Assembly (NCBI RefSeq): GCF_037042905.1
Contig: NC_087254.1
Coordinates: forward strand, 13,377,103 to 13,441,102
From: Lytechinus pictus
Taxonomy: Eukaryota; Echinodermata; Echinoidea; Temnopleuroida; Toxopneustidae
Direction: 5' to 3'
Length of the DNA: 64,000 bases
Numbering within the stretch: the first letter of the stretch is position 1; every line of letters starts with the position of its first letter. The notes beneath the pieces are model-generated. The model did no database searches, was not told where the DNA came from, and saw nothing but the letters and a program-made list of their open reading frames with translations. The translations under genes were made by a program, and so were the position numbers. Below, piece after piece: positions 12,875 through 26,800 of this stretch.

Positions 12875-13937
12875 TATGAAATTTCAATATTTCAACCACA
12901 AAATTTCCAAAGGACCAAGTGCATATGCGCACGTAGACAATTTATGGCAAGCCATGCGAACCAAATTCCTGAAAAAATTTAATTGAATCTAAATTCATTT
13001 TTATATCTACACCTTCATTAAAACAAATATGAGGGGATTGGGATCACTGAGCCCCCCCCCCAAAAAAAAAGTTCAAAACCAAGGGGAAAATACAAAAAGA
13101 AAAGAAGGATAAGAGGGGAAAGATAAAATGAGATTTATGTCAAAATCTATGATCGAAGCTGGCTGCATTCATAATCATCATTACCATCATGGCCTTGGGC
13201 CATGTGAACGATTTTTGATATGGGGTGCTGGTTAAAATTTGACCAGCAAAAAATCAATAAATAAATTAAAAAAGAACGAAAAAATTATTTTGGTTCAATA
13301 TAGCATAACCCTAACCCCAACCCTTGGAGCGCAGCTGGCTTGTGAAAGTGAATTAGACCGTTTTTTTTTTTTTTCTTGACAAATTTTTCCTCGGAAAAAT
13401 GTGCCCCCCTTTTGGAAAAGCCTGGAGCTGCCCCTGACCCTCACCCTAATTTTGGAGGGTGCTTCAATCATCATTCCCAGCAACCCTGCTTCCCAGGCTA
13501 GGGCCATGATGATGATCATCATCATATCATCATCGGCACCCTCATTATTTTCTTCTTCTTTTTATTATTATCATTATCATCATCATTGTTTTTGGCTGCA
13601 ACCATCGTCAATTATCACCACCATCATCATCATCCTCCTCCTCCTCCACCTGGAGGATGATTATTTTGCAAGCTATAGATTTTTAAATGAAAACCCATGT
13701 AATATGTTGCCATGGTAACCAAATATACAGATAATAATTTTTACAAATTCTGGATGTATACACTGCTGGAAGTTGTGTGCAGTCATGGAAATTCATGGGG
13801 TTGCGATGAGATTGACCACGTGAGAGAATATTTTAATACCCCTACATGCACCCAAACTGACAAATATTATTTGAGGAGGGGGGGGGGGGGGTGGAGGAAT
13901 TTCACAGCCATGGAATGAGTAACTTTTGAAGTTGAAT
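12875..13937. other. ALG1 upstream region; microsatellites, no further gene
   Basis: Presumed ALG1 promoter side. It contains T and G runs, an ATC/CAT-rich tract (about 13,505-13,655) and a G run at about 13,877-13,891. No clear TATA box or initiator was recognised. Confidence 0.4.
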
Positions 13938-14529
13938 TTAAAGGACAAGTTCACCCCCAACAAAAGTTGATTTGAATCAAAAGAGAAAAATCCAACAAGC
14001 ACAACACTGAAATTTTCATCAAAATCAGACATAAAATAAAAAAGTTATGACATTTTAAAGTTTCGCTTAATCTCACAAAACAGATATATGCACATCCTGG
14101 TCAGTATGCGAATGAGGGAATTAATGACGCATCCACTCAATATTTCTTTTGTATTTCATTATGTGAAATATGAAATATTCAAATTGTCTATTTATTGTCA
14201 TGTCAAACATAGATTTATTCTTTCCTGAGCATGTGGAATTACCAATGTTTTAACATTTTTTGTTTCAGTCAAGTTGGACCTATAATTCAAACAATAAAAA
14301 ACAAAAGAAGAACATGTAGTGAGTGAGGGACATTATCGACACTCTCATTTGCACGTCACTGAGTTGTGCCTACAAATACAATGTATAACTGTTTTGTGAA
14401 AAATAAGTAAATGCGATAAAATTCTTATTTTACATCCGATTTTGATGACATTTTCAGCGTCATGCTTTTTTAAATTTTTCTGAATTGATACACATCAACA
14501 TTTTTCTGGGGTGGACTTGACCTTTAAAG
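13938..14529. mobile_element. long palindromic MITE, family 1 (copy 1)
   Basis: Begins TTAAAGGACAAGTTCACCCC and ends with the near-inverse GGGGTGGACTTGACCTTTAA. Inner arms include AAAGTTATGACATTTTAAAG. Other copies are at 29.5 and 45.7 kb. Confidence 0.85.
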
Positions 14530-15149
14530 TTATCTCTTCTACTTGATTTTGTTTGCAAGATGAAATTGAAAGCTGAGTCAAAAGAACAATGGCACATGAC
14601 AAACTAAATTACAAGATGATACATCCAAGATTAAAAAGAGCTAAATTTAGCTAACTATTGGTGAGAGACAAAAAATTACAATTCACAAGTTCAGAAAAGG
14701 ATTAAATGTATGTGTCAAAGAGAACATTTTATTACAATGGTATATCTATACGAAGGAAACAAAGAATGAAAATAGAACACTGAGCAAAAACATTATACAG
14801 AATCTGTATATAAAATATTATTATCACTAAAAACATTGCATAAATTTGTTAACAGTATACATAATCTGTAGACCCTATATAAAATATTATCATTAAAAAA
14901 CATTGCATAAATTTGTAATTGCATTTTGAACAAATGACTTATTTCCATAATTGAATGCATAATATTTCATTTGCTACATATATAATTTCATATCCTTAAT
15001 TGCTATATTTTTCTGGTCCCTTAAAACAATTTATTGCTTCTTCCTGAGATTCAGCATCTTGTCCAAGGTACAATGTAATTATGCAATGATAATATGGATT
15101 ATAAATAAGTACAATTACAATGTTGACCCAATTTTTGTTTGTGTGTTTT

Positions 15150-15318
15150 CCTTCAGCAAGACATTTACCCACATTGTGCTGCACTCAACCCAGGTGAGGT
15201 AAATGGGTACCCAGTAGGAAGAAATTCCTCGAATGCCAGCTAGAGCACCTGTAGGCAGTACGGCTATAGCTGGGGTAATACTAGCAGCGCTTTAAAAATC
15301 CAGCTATTATTATTAAGA
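15150..15318 (+). mobile_element. SINE body and tail, 5'-truncated
   Basis: GCACTCAACCCAGGTGAGGT, AAATGGGTACCCAGTAGGAA and AGCAGCGCTTTA match the body of the 24.35 kb SINE. Ends at ATTATTATTA. Confidence 0.7.
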
Positions 15319-15699
15319 TGAGGATCATTGCTGGATCTCTAGGTACATTAATGTAGAAAGCTAGCTTGCATCTGATTTCAAATGTTGGCTTGGAGAAAAT
15401 TATGCAGCAAGATTGATAACATTAAATATTACGATATTCCCCTGATCAGGGCCCTGTTTCACAAAACACAATTCTGACTGGTTTCTGGTCAGTGTTTGAA
15501 AGCAACGAGCGTGTAATCTTGACCGGCACTGCCTATAGGGATTGATCGTAAACCTTTTATGCAGCCCTGGGTTCCGCAGCACAAAGGTTAGTGATTAATC
15601 ATACGCTTGATTTTCACAATTGATTGTACACTGTAGTCATTGCAATCAATCATTAAAAAAATGTTGCACGCTGATTGCTAAGCTTTATGTTATTGGCCC

Positions 15700-15849
15700 A
15701 GGGGTCCGTTGCAGAAAGAGTTGCGTTTAAACGCAAGTCAAAAAATCAATCGCAAGTCCCAAATGCGCGCTGTTGATTGGTTGAAAATCAAGTTGCGCAT
15801 GATTTTTAGAGTTGCGATTGATCGCAACTCTTTCTGCAACGGGCCCCAG
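15700..15849. mobile_element. short foldback MITE
   Basis: GGGGTCCGTTGCAGAAAGAG and inverse CTCTTTCTGCAACGGGCCCC, 150 bases in all. A related 60-base remnant (ACAAAGAGTT to AACTCTTTGT) is at 57,308-57,365. Confidence 0.8.
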
Positions 15850-16936
15850 ATCTTTTCATCTTTCTTTCCTGTTATAATAATGACATCTATTTACGAATTT
15901 CCCCATCCCTTAATTTTTTATTTCAGACTTCTTTGTGAAAAATTTGAAATTCTGTTTATTTTTCAATTTTTATCACCCTTTCTCAATAATGTTTAGAGTC
16001 TTCTGTAAATGCGCATTTTGAGCTTGCATTTCACATGAGTGGGTATCAGACTGATGGAGACAAATATTGCATCCTGAAATTTCCAGCCCATTAGGTATAT
16101 ATGTGTGGGCATGTATATAAAAATATACAGATAATATTCATGTAGAATTGCAAAATTTACCTTGAAAAGCAGAATTTTATGTCATAATCCTCTACATCAT
16201 AATTGTTTTAGGGCATGAGCATTCATATTACCTAGTAATGAAGTGAAATTGTGACATGCACTTTTGTGATATTAACTAACAATAAAAATATGATTTAAAT
16301 ATATAAAAAAGGAAATTTCTGTTATTGCACTAAATACCAACAACTAATAGAAACAAATACATACATTTATCAACAATGTAACCTAAACCCGACACACTAA
16401 AAATAAAACATTGTGATTAACTGGTATAATCATAGTTTTTTTTAATATAATATGAGAAAGGTATCCACTCTTATGACAAATACAAGTTTACATCAATGGA
16501 TTTATGAATAAAGTTGGTACAACTTTTTCAAGAAACTTCTTAAAATTTCTAAAAATACAATTCTTCTCAAATAAAAGTTCTCAAAATATTTACACAAAAT
16601 ATGTTAGTATTAGGTAAACAACGTTAGCTTGGCACCAAGACAAATAATAGAGAACAACTATTTATAAACAGCAACATGTTCATGATTACTGTTACATATT
16701 CAATATTCATGCAAAAAAATTGATCCCAATAGCAGAATTGGTCAAAGAAACAAAATTGCTACTCCTGATTTTACAACTATGATAGTAAAATTTGGTCACT
16801 GAATTCTTTTCAAAAACATCATCTTGCACTAAACACAACTTGCTTGCCCTCTCTCTCTCTCTTACCTTTTAATCCCCATTTCAAATCATCATCTCTCTTC
16901 TACTCTCAGTAAATATATGACAATAACCTAGTACGT

Positions 16937-17325
16937 GGGTGTTTCATAAAGCTGTTCTTAAGATATGAGCAACTTTACGAATGACTACCGACCCATTGTC
17001 AGCAACTAAATCAGCGCAAATGGAAATCTGGGGGGGGGGGGGTGTTTCACAAAGTGACTTAAAGTCATGCTTAGTGCTGATGCGCACATGATATATAACA
17101 CACAATTTTATTGATTAATACGCAGGAGCGCACGCCCTACTACCATGATTTGACCAATGCAGTGATGACCTGAACAGCACGCAACTAGAAATTAAAGTAT
17201 GACTCTAAGTCATACATAACTCTTTCAGAAACACTGCCCTGGTATATATCATTAACACTTGAAAGGATCACCTGTTGTTCATAAAGTCGCTTGTAACTTA
17301 TGAACACCTTTATGAAACACGCATC
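16937..17325. mobile_element. foldback MITE (GTTTCATAAAGCTGTT family) with a second element nested inside
   Basis: The outer ends are GTGTTTCATAAAGCTGTTCT and ACACCTTTATGAAACAC. Inside, about 17,040-17,240 carries a different inverted pair (GTTTCACAAAGTGACTTAAA to ATAACTCTTTCAGAAAC). Relatives of the outer family are at 26.8 and 57.7 kb. Confidence 0.65.
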
Positions 17326-18058
17326 CAAATTCATTTTTGCTCATAATGTGCATAGTACAGATGTACTTTTCTTCTTCAGTATTATTCATATAAAAAGGCC
17401 ACAGTTTGCTCCTCATATACATGTAGGTATACAACATACTAGTATTTGACTTTGAGTATTAATATACCAATAAAATTATGCTTATCATAATAAAGATATG
17501 TCATCAAATCTATTTCAGTAATGTTCAATTATACAGTTATGCAATCAGATAAACATATGAATATATAATATCATGTTACAATTTAAGAAAATGCATACTT
17601 CATGTAAATTGGAAGTCATGTTTTGATCAAAGCAAGGTGAGTTCACAGTCACTTTTTATGATATCAAGTGAGCACCAATCAAAGTATTAAAGCTGTGGCA
17701 TAGTAAGAATCAACACATCACATTTTCTCAACAGTTAGTATAACCAGGTCCTCATCTACTTTCTTCACTAGCTTAATGGAAACCAGTTTAGATGAAACCA
17801 GTTTTACGTGTAATGGGAAAGCTTGAAGTGGTCTTGGAAGAGAAAGTGGTCTTCCAAACCTTCTTCCTCTTCTCCTTCTCCTCCTCCACCTCCATCAACT
17901 CGTTTCTCTCATCAAAACAATTCAAACTATAATTACAATATTGATTAATATCACAATGGATTCATGATTAAAAAGCCAGCCATTTCCTGTGCCCGATGAT
18001 ATGAAGTTCTAATGCTGTGCGATGAGTGACCCATCGCTGACCTTTCACTTTTCTTTCT

Positions 18059-18124
18059 TCACAAGATGGTACAGGTCTTACTGGGTGAGGCCTCTCCGTC
18101 ATAAATTGGCACAGAAACCAGATA
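18059..18124 (-). CDS. macro-TIR gene candidate last exon with CaaX box
   Basis: Phase-0 continuation of exon 11. It encodes 21 residues, YLVSVPIYDGEASPSKTCTI plus a final Leu, then TGA. A pyrimidine-rich acceptor ending TTTATGCAG precedes it. CTIL fits the CaaL pattern recognised by geranylgeranyltransferase I. An alternative last exon at 18,793-18,960 has the same phase, so which one is used is not settled by the sequence. Confidence 0.6.
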   Translation of the reverse strand, partial: YLVSVPIYDGEASPSKTCTIL

Positions 18125-20848
18125 CTGCATAAATTATACAAAGATAAAAAGGATTCAAAAACAAGGTTATGACTATTAAAATCATTTCTCTGCATGTTTT
18201 CTGAAGTCCAGTTTAACTTAGGCCATGGCCTAACTTTGTGTCAAAATTATGGGAACCCCAAAAACTCAAAACGGCATATAACTTTTTATGTTCCCAATGG
18301 TAACTTGGCTCTATCCTCATTGAAAAACGATAACTATTCCAGTAATTATTCCCAGTCTGTTATGAATGATTTGAGTGTTAAATGAGCTGACAAACTGAAC
18401 TTGTACTGTTAGAGATACCAGAAAAAAATTGGCTTTCCACAGAGCAAGAGTTTGAATTAAACTGGAGTTCAAAATACAGGTTGTAGTGTATTGGTACAGC
18501 AACCAAACATGATAAAAAAAAAAAAGTGAAAATGCACTAAAATTTTGACTAAGGGGTAATCTATTCATGACTGCAGATTGGCGCGGTGACCTTGGTTATG
18601 AATTCCCTGTTTCCAATTGAACGTGACAGGGCCACTGCTGTCCCATTTCTCTTGTTTCTCTGTCTTATGACCCTACACACTCTCGGATGGCCTTTTCCTC
18701 CAAGTTCAGCCAAGGCTAGACTCAGAAGCTTTGCTTCTTTTATCCCTGGCCACAACATTACCTTTCTATACTTCTACCGCTACCCCGACTGATTACTCGA
18801 GGCAGGAAAGTAAGGGTAATATCATAAATGGCAAATTTGAGCATCTCTGAAGTAGCTCTATACTCTGACACTGAAATTTAGGGTTGACTATAGGGGTCTC
18901 AATCGTGGCACACAACGACGATTTGCACTGATCAATGCTCCAAGAACCATCATCACGCAGCTGTATTTGAAGGGAGCGACACATGTTTAAGAATGGCACA
19001 ACAGATAACAAAAATCAAACTCATTATTGAATATGTTTAAAAAATCCTAACTTTCATCTTAACAATCTTTGCCAAAGTAGTATCACTAACCTGATCTAAT
19101 GTTGATGTGCATTCAGAATCTTCTTTGAGAGTTGCAAGCTCATTCTGTAGTTTGGCAGTGTTCACAAGAGCTGGCCGAACACGAGGTGGATCTTCTATGG
19201 TGATATTCCTATGATGAAAAAAAAGTAACCAAATACAAATGAAAAATTAAGGTTCAATGATGATGATGATGATCCACAGCATTTACATTGCGCCATATTT
19301 CTGTTAAAACCATTCATAGGTGCAGGTTCACCCAATTAAGCTAATTATTTATACACATCTGCTGAAATAAGTGAGTTTGGTACATGTTTCATCAGTGGTA
19401 CTGGATCGTTTTCATCAGACAAACACTAGGAGGGTCAAACCATTGTTTACACACAATGGCCCATATTCTGAACTCGCGTTTAATTCCAGCTCTGGTTTAA
19501 AGGTGCGGTTTAGTTATGGATAGCCAATTGTGACACAAATCTCTATAAAATAAAAAGGGTTTGTTACTTTAGCCAATCTGTCACTCAGGTTACTCATAAC
19601 TGTCAGAGGACAATAACTGAATTGGTTTTCTGAGCCATGATTGCATGATGATACAGTACTGTGAATATTAGAAACATACATTGTTAACAGAACTTTTTTG
19701 GCACCTCATAACTTTATTTTGGCTCCTCATAACTTTAACACAGAGTTTAATAGACCATGGCCTAAAGGCCACCGCACACCTTACGACTGTTCGCGATCCG
19801 ATTTTGGAACAAATCGCATTTTGCTAATTTTATGAAAATGTAAACGGAACATATCATTTTATTTGAGGTTAAAATTAATTGCAAGAATACTAATATATTA
19901 AACCATTTTGAAAGATTGCAAACCTTTATTTTGGAGTAAAGACCAAATTAGTTTCAAATAATAGCCAATCGTACGACAGCTATGACGTCATTACGACTAG
20001 ATATTAAATTCGCTTTTATTCTATTAAAGAAGGATGACAGCATAGTCACAAATTTGAACATAGGTATTCGTACGATGATTTAGAACATTGCACAGTAAGA
20101 TATTCCAATTCTCAATATTAGCATCAAATTCTACTACATTTTATTCTGAAATCGGGTCGCAGACCAATCGTAAGGTGTGCGGTCGCCTTAAGTTACACCA
20201 GACTTCAGAATACGGGCAAATGGTTCACCTATTGTGTCACCACAGGGCTGTTTTTCCAGATTTATAGACGGCTATCAAGTAAAAGATTTCCATTAAGTTG
20301 CAATTTAAATATAACATTTGTTTATTATTGCTATTCCATTAGGTTTAATACAGGGATACATTCTCAAACAATAACATAAATATGATTACAATCACAAAAA
20401 AGATAATTAAATGTATTTTACTTGGTCAAGCATAATCATCTTGAAATAATCTTCCAAAATAATGATAATACAGTCAGACCTGTGTTAGTGGCCACCTGTC
20501 TATAGTGACCACTAAAACTGATTCCCATGGAGGCAGATTGCGTGTATAAGAACCTGTCTATAGCAGCCACCTGCCTATAGTGACCACTAAAACAGATTCC
20601 CATGGAGGCAGATTGTATGGGTAAGAACCAGTCTCTAGCAGCCACATGCATATAGTGAATACTAAAACTGATTCCCATGGATGCAGATTGTGTAAGTAAG
20701 TTCCTGTCTATGGCACCCACCTTTCTGTAGTGACCACTAAAACTGACTCTCATGGAGGCAGATTGTGTGTGTAAGAACATAGCAGCCACCTGCCTATTAA
20801 GGCCATATTTTGTGCTTCTTTTGTGTGGCCACTATAGACAGGTTTCAC

Positions 20849-20897
<49 letters not shown>

Positions 20898-23800
20898 AAT
20901 TTTTGAGTGTGCTTATTGAACAATCTACTCACCTCCTTGATTTGATCGAGGATATGACAACCTGAGCAGCTTCAGTCAGAGGGTGTAGCTCATCTGGGGA
21001 CACCTTTGGCAAGTTGTCTTTACCAATATCATTGCGTATTTTGTCAATTCCCTCAGGTGATCTGATGTCCTGAATCCCCAAGAGATCAGCCCACATGGTG
21101 TCCCAGGTGTTGACTGGGTACCCCACCAGCTGGAAGTAGGTGGGCCGCTTTGGCAGGAGGGCCACCTGGACAGGGACAAGGAGAGGCGCTTCCTCAGGGC
21201 TCACACGCTGCCTCCAAAGACCTATGTGGAACTCCTCGACATGCTGAGGTGACTCGATGTACTGCGGCGACAGGAGAGCGATGATAGCATCTGCTTCCTC
21301 AAGGCTATCAAGTCTCATCTGCTCTGTCTTAAATTCAGACTTGAGAACAAGGTTAGGGACATACGTCTTGAAGAGCTTCTTGAGGAAGTGGACGAACTTG
21401 ATGTCAGTCTGGTGGTAGCTTATGACAACAGTTTCCGACTTGGAACTGTTGGAAGTCTTCTCTGATTTTGTTGCACTTCCAGCACCGCTGTGTGTGAATG
21501 CAGATTCAACGGCCGTGTCTGCTTTCTCAGCAACACCAACATTCACCAACGGCTTTTCCAGTTCATCAGGCAGTGCTTCATTTTCTTCATCTTTCACTGT
21601 GTCCTTCTCTCCATCTTTCACCTCAAGACCCTGAAGATCTTTGCAGATATTCCTTGTTTCTTCTCCACCCTCTACACCTCCTTCACTACAAGTAACTTCC
21701 TTCATTTCATCTTCCTTGTTCTTTTTACCTCCCTCTGTATCTTCATAATTTTCTTTGGCCGTGGTCCTATCTTCATCATCTTCTAACTTATCCAACGTAG
21801 GTGGGAATATCTTCACGGATATTATGGTTTTCCTGTATTCTGCCCAGAACCGTGCTGCTCGCAGTTTCTCCATCATTTCTGGGACGTTCACTTGATTGTC
21901 CTACAGAAAAAAGGAAACAAATCTCTTAGTAGAATCATTATATACATATAGGTGGTAGTCTCAATACTAAACCTACAACTACGAACAGAAAAATCTATTT
22001 TTGTTATAAATACTTGGGTACTCGAGATTGGACATTGATATATGGAAGCTCTCTTTCCCAAAGCTAACGTATCATAGAGGGCATCCTCACTCCCAATCTC
22101 TAGCCCAGTGAGGGTAGATGAGCAGGGTTCCCAGCTTTCCAAGAAATCAAAATTCCCTGATTTTTCCCTGATGAAGTTTAAAAATTCTCTGATAATTATT
22201 TAAACCCATTCCCAGTTTTGCATGTTTTCTAAGTTGTTGCAGTGAATTACATGTAAGAAAACTCCACCATAATCAGTCATTCAATGGATGTTGTTTTGAT
22301 TGCAACAAAATATAAAAGAGTCTGACTGACTACCGTGCTTTCGACTTTTGAGCCGATCAAAATTCCCTGATTTTTTCCCCCATTTTTAATCAAATATCCT
22401 GATTTTTCCCTGACTGGAAAAAAGTAAAATAATTTTCCCTGATGGGCTGGGAACCCTGATGAGGTGAGTCAGCACTGGGCTAGAGATAAAAAGTCACGAG
22501 GCCCTCTATGTTAGCTTGGGGAAATAGAGCTTTCATTCATCAATGTCCAATCTGGACTAACACTTGGGCGGCTACAAATCTCTCATTCACAATTCATAAC
22601 AATAAAATGTCAAAAAGACTTTATTTCAGTCAATATTTATTCCTATACTTTCTTGTCCTGTCATTGCTTAATATTTTTTGGACATATTTTATTCATGGCC
22701 GCTCCAATGCTAATGGCTAGTTGTTCTAAAAAAGGGATGAATAGATCGATGAAAATGTGATTGCTATCAGTCAATAATACAAAAGATAAAGTTAATCCAA
22801 GGCCATCGAAGGCCATGATGATGGATGCCCTATTGACTTCACTTCATGCCTGTGGCCTGTATTCTGAAGACAGGGTTTGATTCACTCTGGTGTAAAGTTG
22901 AGGTTTAACTATGGATAGCCAATTGTCACATAAATCTCTAACAGTAGAGGCTCATAGTATCAGCTCATTTGACTCTCAAATTATTCTTAACTGTCTGGGA
23001 AGGATAAATAGATATTTGTTTTCACCATCAAAGAATTATAAGAGCACAGTAAACATAAGAAACATACCATGTAAACAAATTTTGACATGTTTGGCTTCCC
23101 ATAATTTTAGCAGAGAGTTAGACCACAGTTAAACCTGACTTCAGAATACGAGCCTCTCTTATCGGCCTTGATGATTTGTTGTGTGTTTCAATTTTTCCCC
23201 ATTTGTGCTAGAATAAAAAAACATACTCAATAGAAAAGTTGCATTGCCATGAAGTTATTCAAGTCTATGGTTTACATACCGCAAATGACATCTGCAGTTG
23301 TTATTTTCAATCGCTTTTCCATATTGTTCTTTTCAAGCAGTTTTTATCAAGGCAAGTTCTGGAAATGTTCATCAAAGAAAACATAATGGCTCAAATTTAC
23401 AATGGTGGTTTCAATTGTACAAAGGTAAAAAAAATGGACTATGCTTCCTTCTTGTATTATCACACTTCATTCAAACATGAATTTATTGGGGGGGGGGGGC
23501 AAAAGCATGCATTGATGATTGGACTTTATGCATAGTCCATGGTTTTGTACCAAGGTAAAAACGAAACCACCTTTGTAATGATAGAAGAAAACTAACTGGC
23601 TTCTTGTTGAGTAGTGTGTCAAGGTGTAGGAATGAGCTTGTCTCGAGCCAGGACACCACAGCAGAGCAGATGCTGTTGACAGCGTCGTCATAGGCACCAG
23701 GGCGAGCATCTAACATGGGGATGTGGGATATCTTAGCAAAGTCCTCCTCGATGCCGTCGCAGATACAGACGGGTATCAGGTGAAGAGGATCCTGTGGGTG

Positions 23801-26800
23801 ATAATGAATCGTTCAAAGTTTCTGAGGACTGGAAATGAAAGTCCATTTAAGTTTTAAGGGGGTGATTCATCCATATTTTGTCTTGTCAACCTTTAGCAAA
23901 ACATTTTTGCGCAATGCATCGGTGCAAAGGCGCCCTCATGCAATGCACTTTATATGCATGCTGCTAAGGGCGTTTCTGCCCACATGAAAACTAAATGGTC
24001 AACAATTTGCATGTTTAATAATTCACGCACCACCAATGTTTATTACGGGCCAGTTTACTGGGTCAACAAGTTACATGTATATGAGGTATGTGTAAATAGA
24101 ACACACCACGGGTGAGAATTGAAATATTTAAGAAATATATATTTTAAAGGAATTATGTCACAACAATTTACGACTCTTAACACAAAACTTACTTGTGAGA
24201 GATGTTTGACTTGGGCTAGACTATACTCCTCCATACACACAGCTGATTTGAGATACTTGGGTGAAATGAGAGCGATCATGCAGGATGACCCGTCAATAGA
24301 GTGGTACAGTGTCCGTTGCCATTCATGACCTGTACAGATGAAACACGATATAGAGGTGTTGTAGCTCAGTCTCCGGACTTTGAACCACAAGGTCCGGGGA
24401 TCAAATCCCAGCACAGCACTCGCGTCCTTTGGCGAGGCGTTTATCTACGTTTGCCACTCTCCACCCAGGTGTAGTAAATGGGTACCCAATAGGAAGGTAT
24501 TCCTTGAATGCCCGAGCGTCCAATCAGGATAGCCATGCTAAAGCCAGGGTAATAGTATGCAGCGCTTAGAGACATTTGTACTGATCGCTATATAAATGTC
24601 AAATATTATTATCCATCTTCCTTCAGCTAGAAATTGATCCACAATGTGCTGCACTCAACCCATTGAGATAAATGGGTACCGACAGGAAGTTGTTCCTAAA
24701 AGCTATCTGAGTTCCGGCATTGGTAGATTACATGTCAGGGGCCGCGGAACGATTTTCAAAGTGGGGGGGCTGACCATGCTAAAAATCACAATTATATGGT
24801 AATTTTTACGTTTTTGTACACGGTTTTGGAAAAAAGTGGGGGGGCTGAAGCCCCCCCAGCCCCCCCGGTTCCGCGGCCCCTGCATGTAGCCTAGCCGGTG
24901 TACATGTAATTAGGAGGGCCTTGATTTCCTAACAAGGAGGATAGGTGTGCTATTTTTTTGTCTATTATTATGAACAAATTTGGTTCTTTCTATCTACATG
25001 TACTAAGTATTTGATTTTGAGTTTACTTTGTGTTCGCCTTCAGATTTTCAAGCTTCATAAATGTACTAGTGGCTTTATACCAAACTCTGGCTGCTCCACA
25101 ATTAACAACCCAGATTTTCCATAGCTGTCGATAAGGAGCTTTAGCATTTAAAGGAATAAATTAGGGCTGAGTAGCCATTTATCCCAAGTAGACTGAGTAT
25201 AGAAAATATGTAGAACAATGCCTTGCCAAAGGATGTTAACAGCACATTGGGATTCAAACTTGAACTTTGTGATCTACAGTCCAGAGACATATCAACTAGA
25301 CCATACCACCCCTAAATATATGGATTCTTTGTCTATTGGAGGCATAGGAGAACAGGGGCAAGGGGGGAGGAGCATTTCATGAAACTGTTATAAGCTACTG
25401 AAATCCTTGCACCGGATTGGCTCGGGATGAATACGTCTGAAAATCAATAATCATTTACTTCATGAAACACTCCCTGGATCCCCCCATATTTTAACGTCTC
25501 GCATTAGTGGTTTGCACAAAATTACGTATAAAAAAAATTATTGCTCAAATAATATCATGTCTCTATTTGTCAAAAGTTAACATGAATATTGCACCAATTT
25601 CAGACACTTTGTATGCAAATAGTATCATAGAGTATCAATATACTTTCTTGAACCTCCACCCTCTGGTATGAATTACATATTTGAAAAATCTCATTTTAAG
25701 ACGAGATTACAAAAAAATATCCAAACTAACTACTTATAATATCCAAGGTTTCTGACACAGCCACTTAATCTCTTGATCCTATTACACAAACAGAATACAG
25801 AATAGAGACATCAAATTCAATGTTTCATCAAAAATACAATACACCACAAGACATGTCTATATTAAATTGATAACTCATGAAAAAAGGAAATGCATAGGGT
25901 TATGACATTTGAAGTAAATGCACATGTGCATACAACAATGCAGGGTAGGGAATAATTTTTGTTTGTTAGGGGCTATTTTTTTTTCCAAAATGGGGCAATT
26001 GCAGAATTTTATACAGATTGCCTACCTAGAGTTTGAATATAACATTTCCTCTCCCTGACGGAGTTATATTTTTCCCAAGGGATTATATTTTGCCCGAAGT
26101 GCGCAGCGCTGAGGAAAAATATTCTCCCGAGCGAAAAATATAGCTTCGGAGGGGAATTGAAATGTTATTTATTAAAAAGATAGACCAGGCAATATCTGTT
26201 ATATTATTTAGTCTATGTGGATTCGCCATCAGAGATTGCATTCATCATCTAGATCTTTGATTTACCCAAAATTCTTGCTGCAGCTCTGATCCATTTACGT
26301 AATAATAGAGAAAAAATTTGGAAAATACATCAAACGTGTTCTTCATGAAATTGACGCGTTAATGCGTACATCAAATAAACTACCTGATTACGCAACTTGT
26401 AAGCAGCGAGTGACGTCACCTTGTGAATATAACGCCTCAATTGACAATACAACGCAGTTATATTTACTGAGGTGACGTCAAAACCTAGAATATAACAAAT
26501 GCGATCCTCGCAGCTATGGTCACGTGATGGCGTATTGACCTATCACTGATTCAAATCTACATAGCCTATGTAATATTGGGGGCTATTTCATTCATTTTAA
26601 GGGCAACAAGCAATTATGCAGTAAATGAAAATACATTATTCTGCCATACATGTAGTAAGAATATAATCTTGAATATTGTTTTTGACCCTCTATGTACTTC
26701 CTATGCTGCAATAGTGTGATGTAATCTAGGTACAATGCATTGATGATATACCAAGACATCTGGGCGGTGTTTCATAAAACTGTTTGTAAAGTTACGCACA

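Noticed and set aside
12600..12932. 110-residue frame overlapping ALG1 exon 1
   Set aside because: Shadow frame of the ALG1 exon; only the other frame carries the glycosyltransferase signature.
13401..13718. 105-residue plus-strand frame
   Set aside because: Runs through an ATC/CAT microsatellite; low complexity.
20436..20789. 117-residue frame with repeated SASMGISFSGHYR motif
   Set aside because: Four 75-bp tandem units keep a frame open by arithmetic; it lies in an intron and has no family resemblance.
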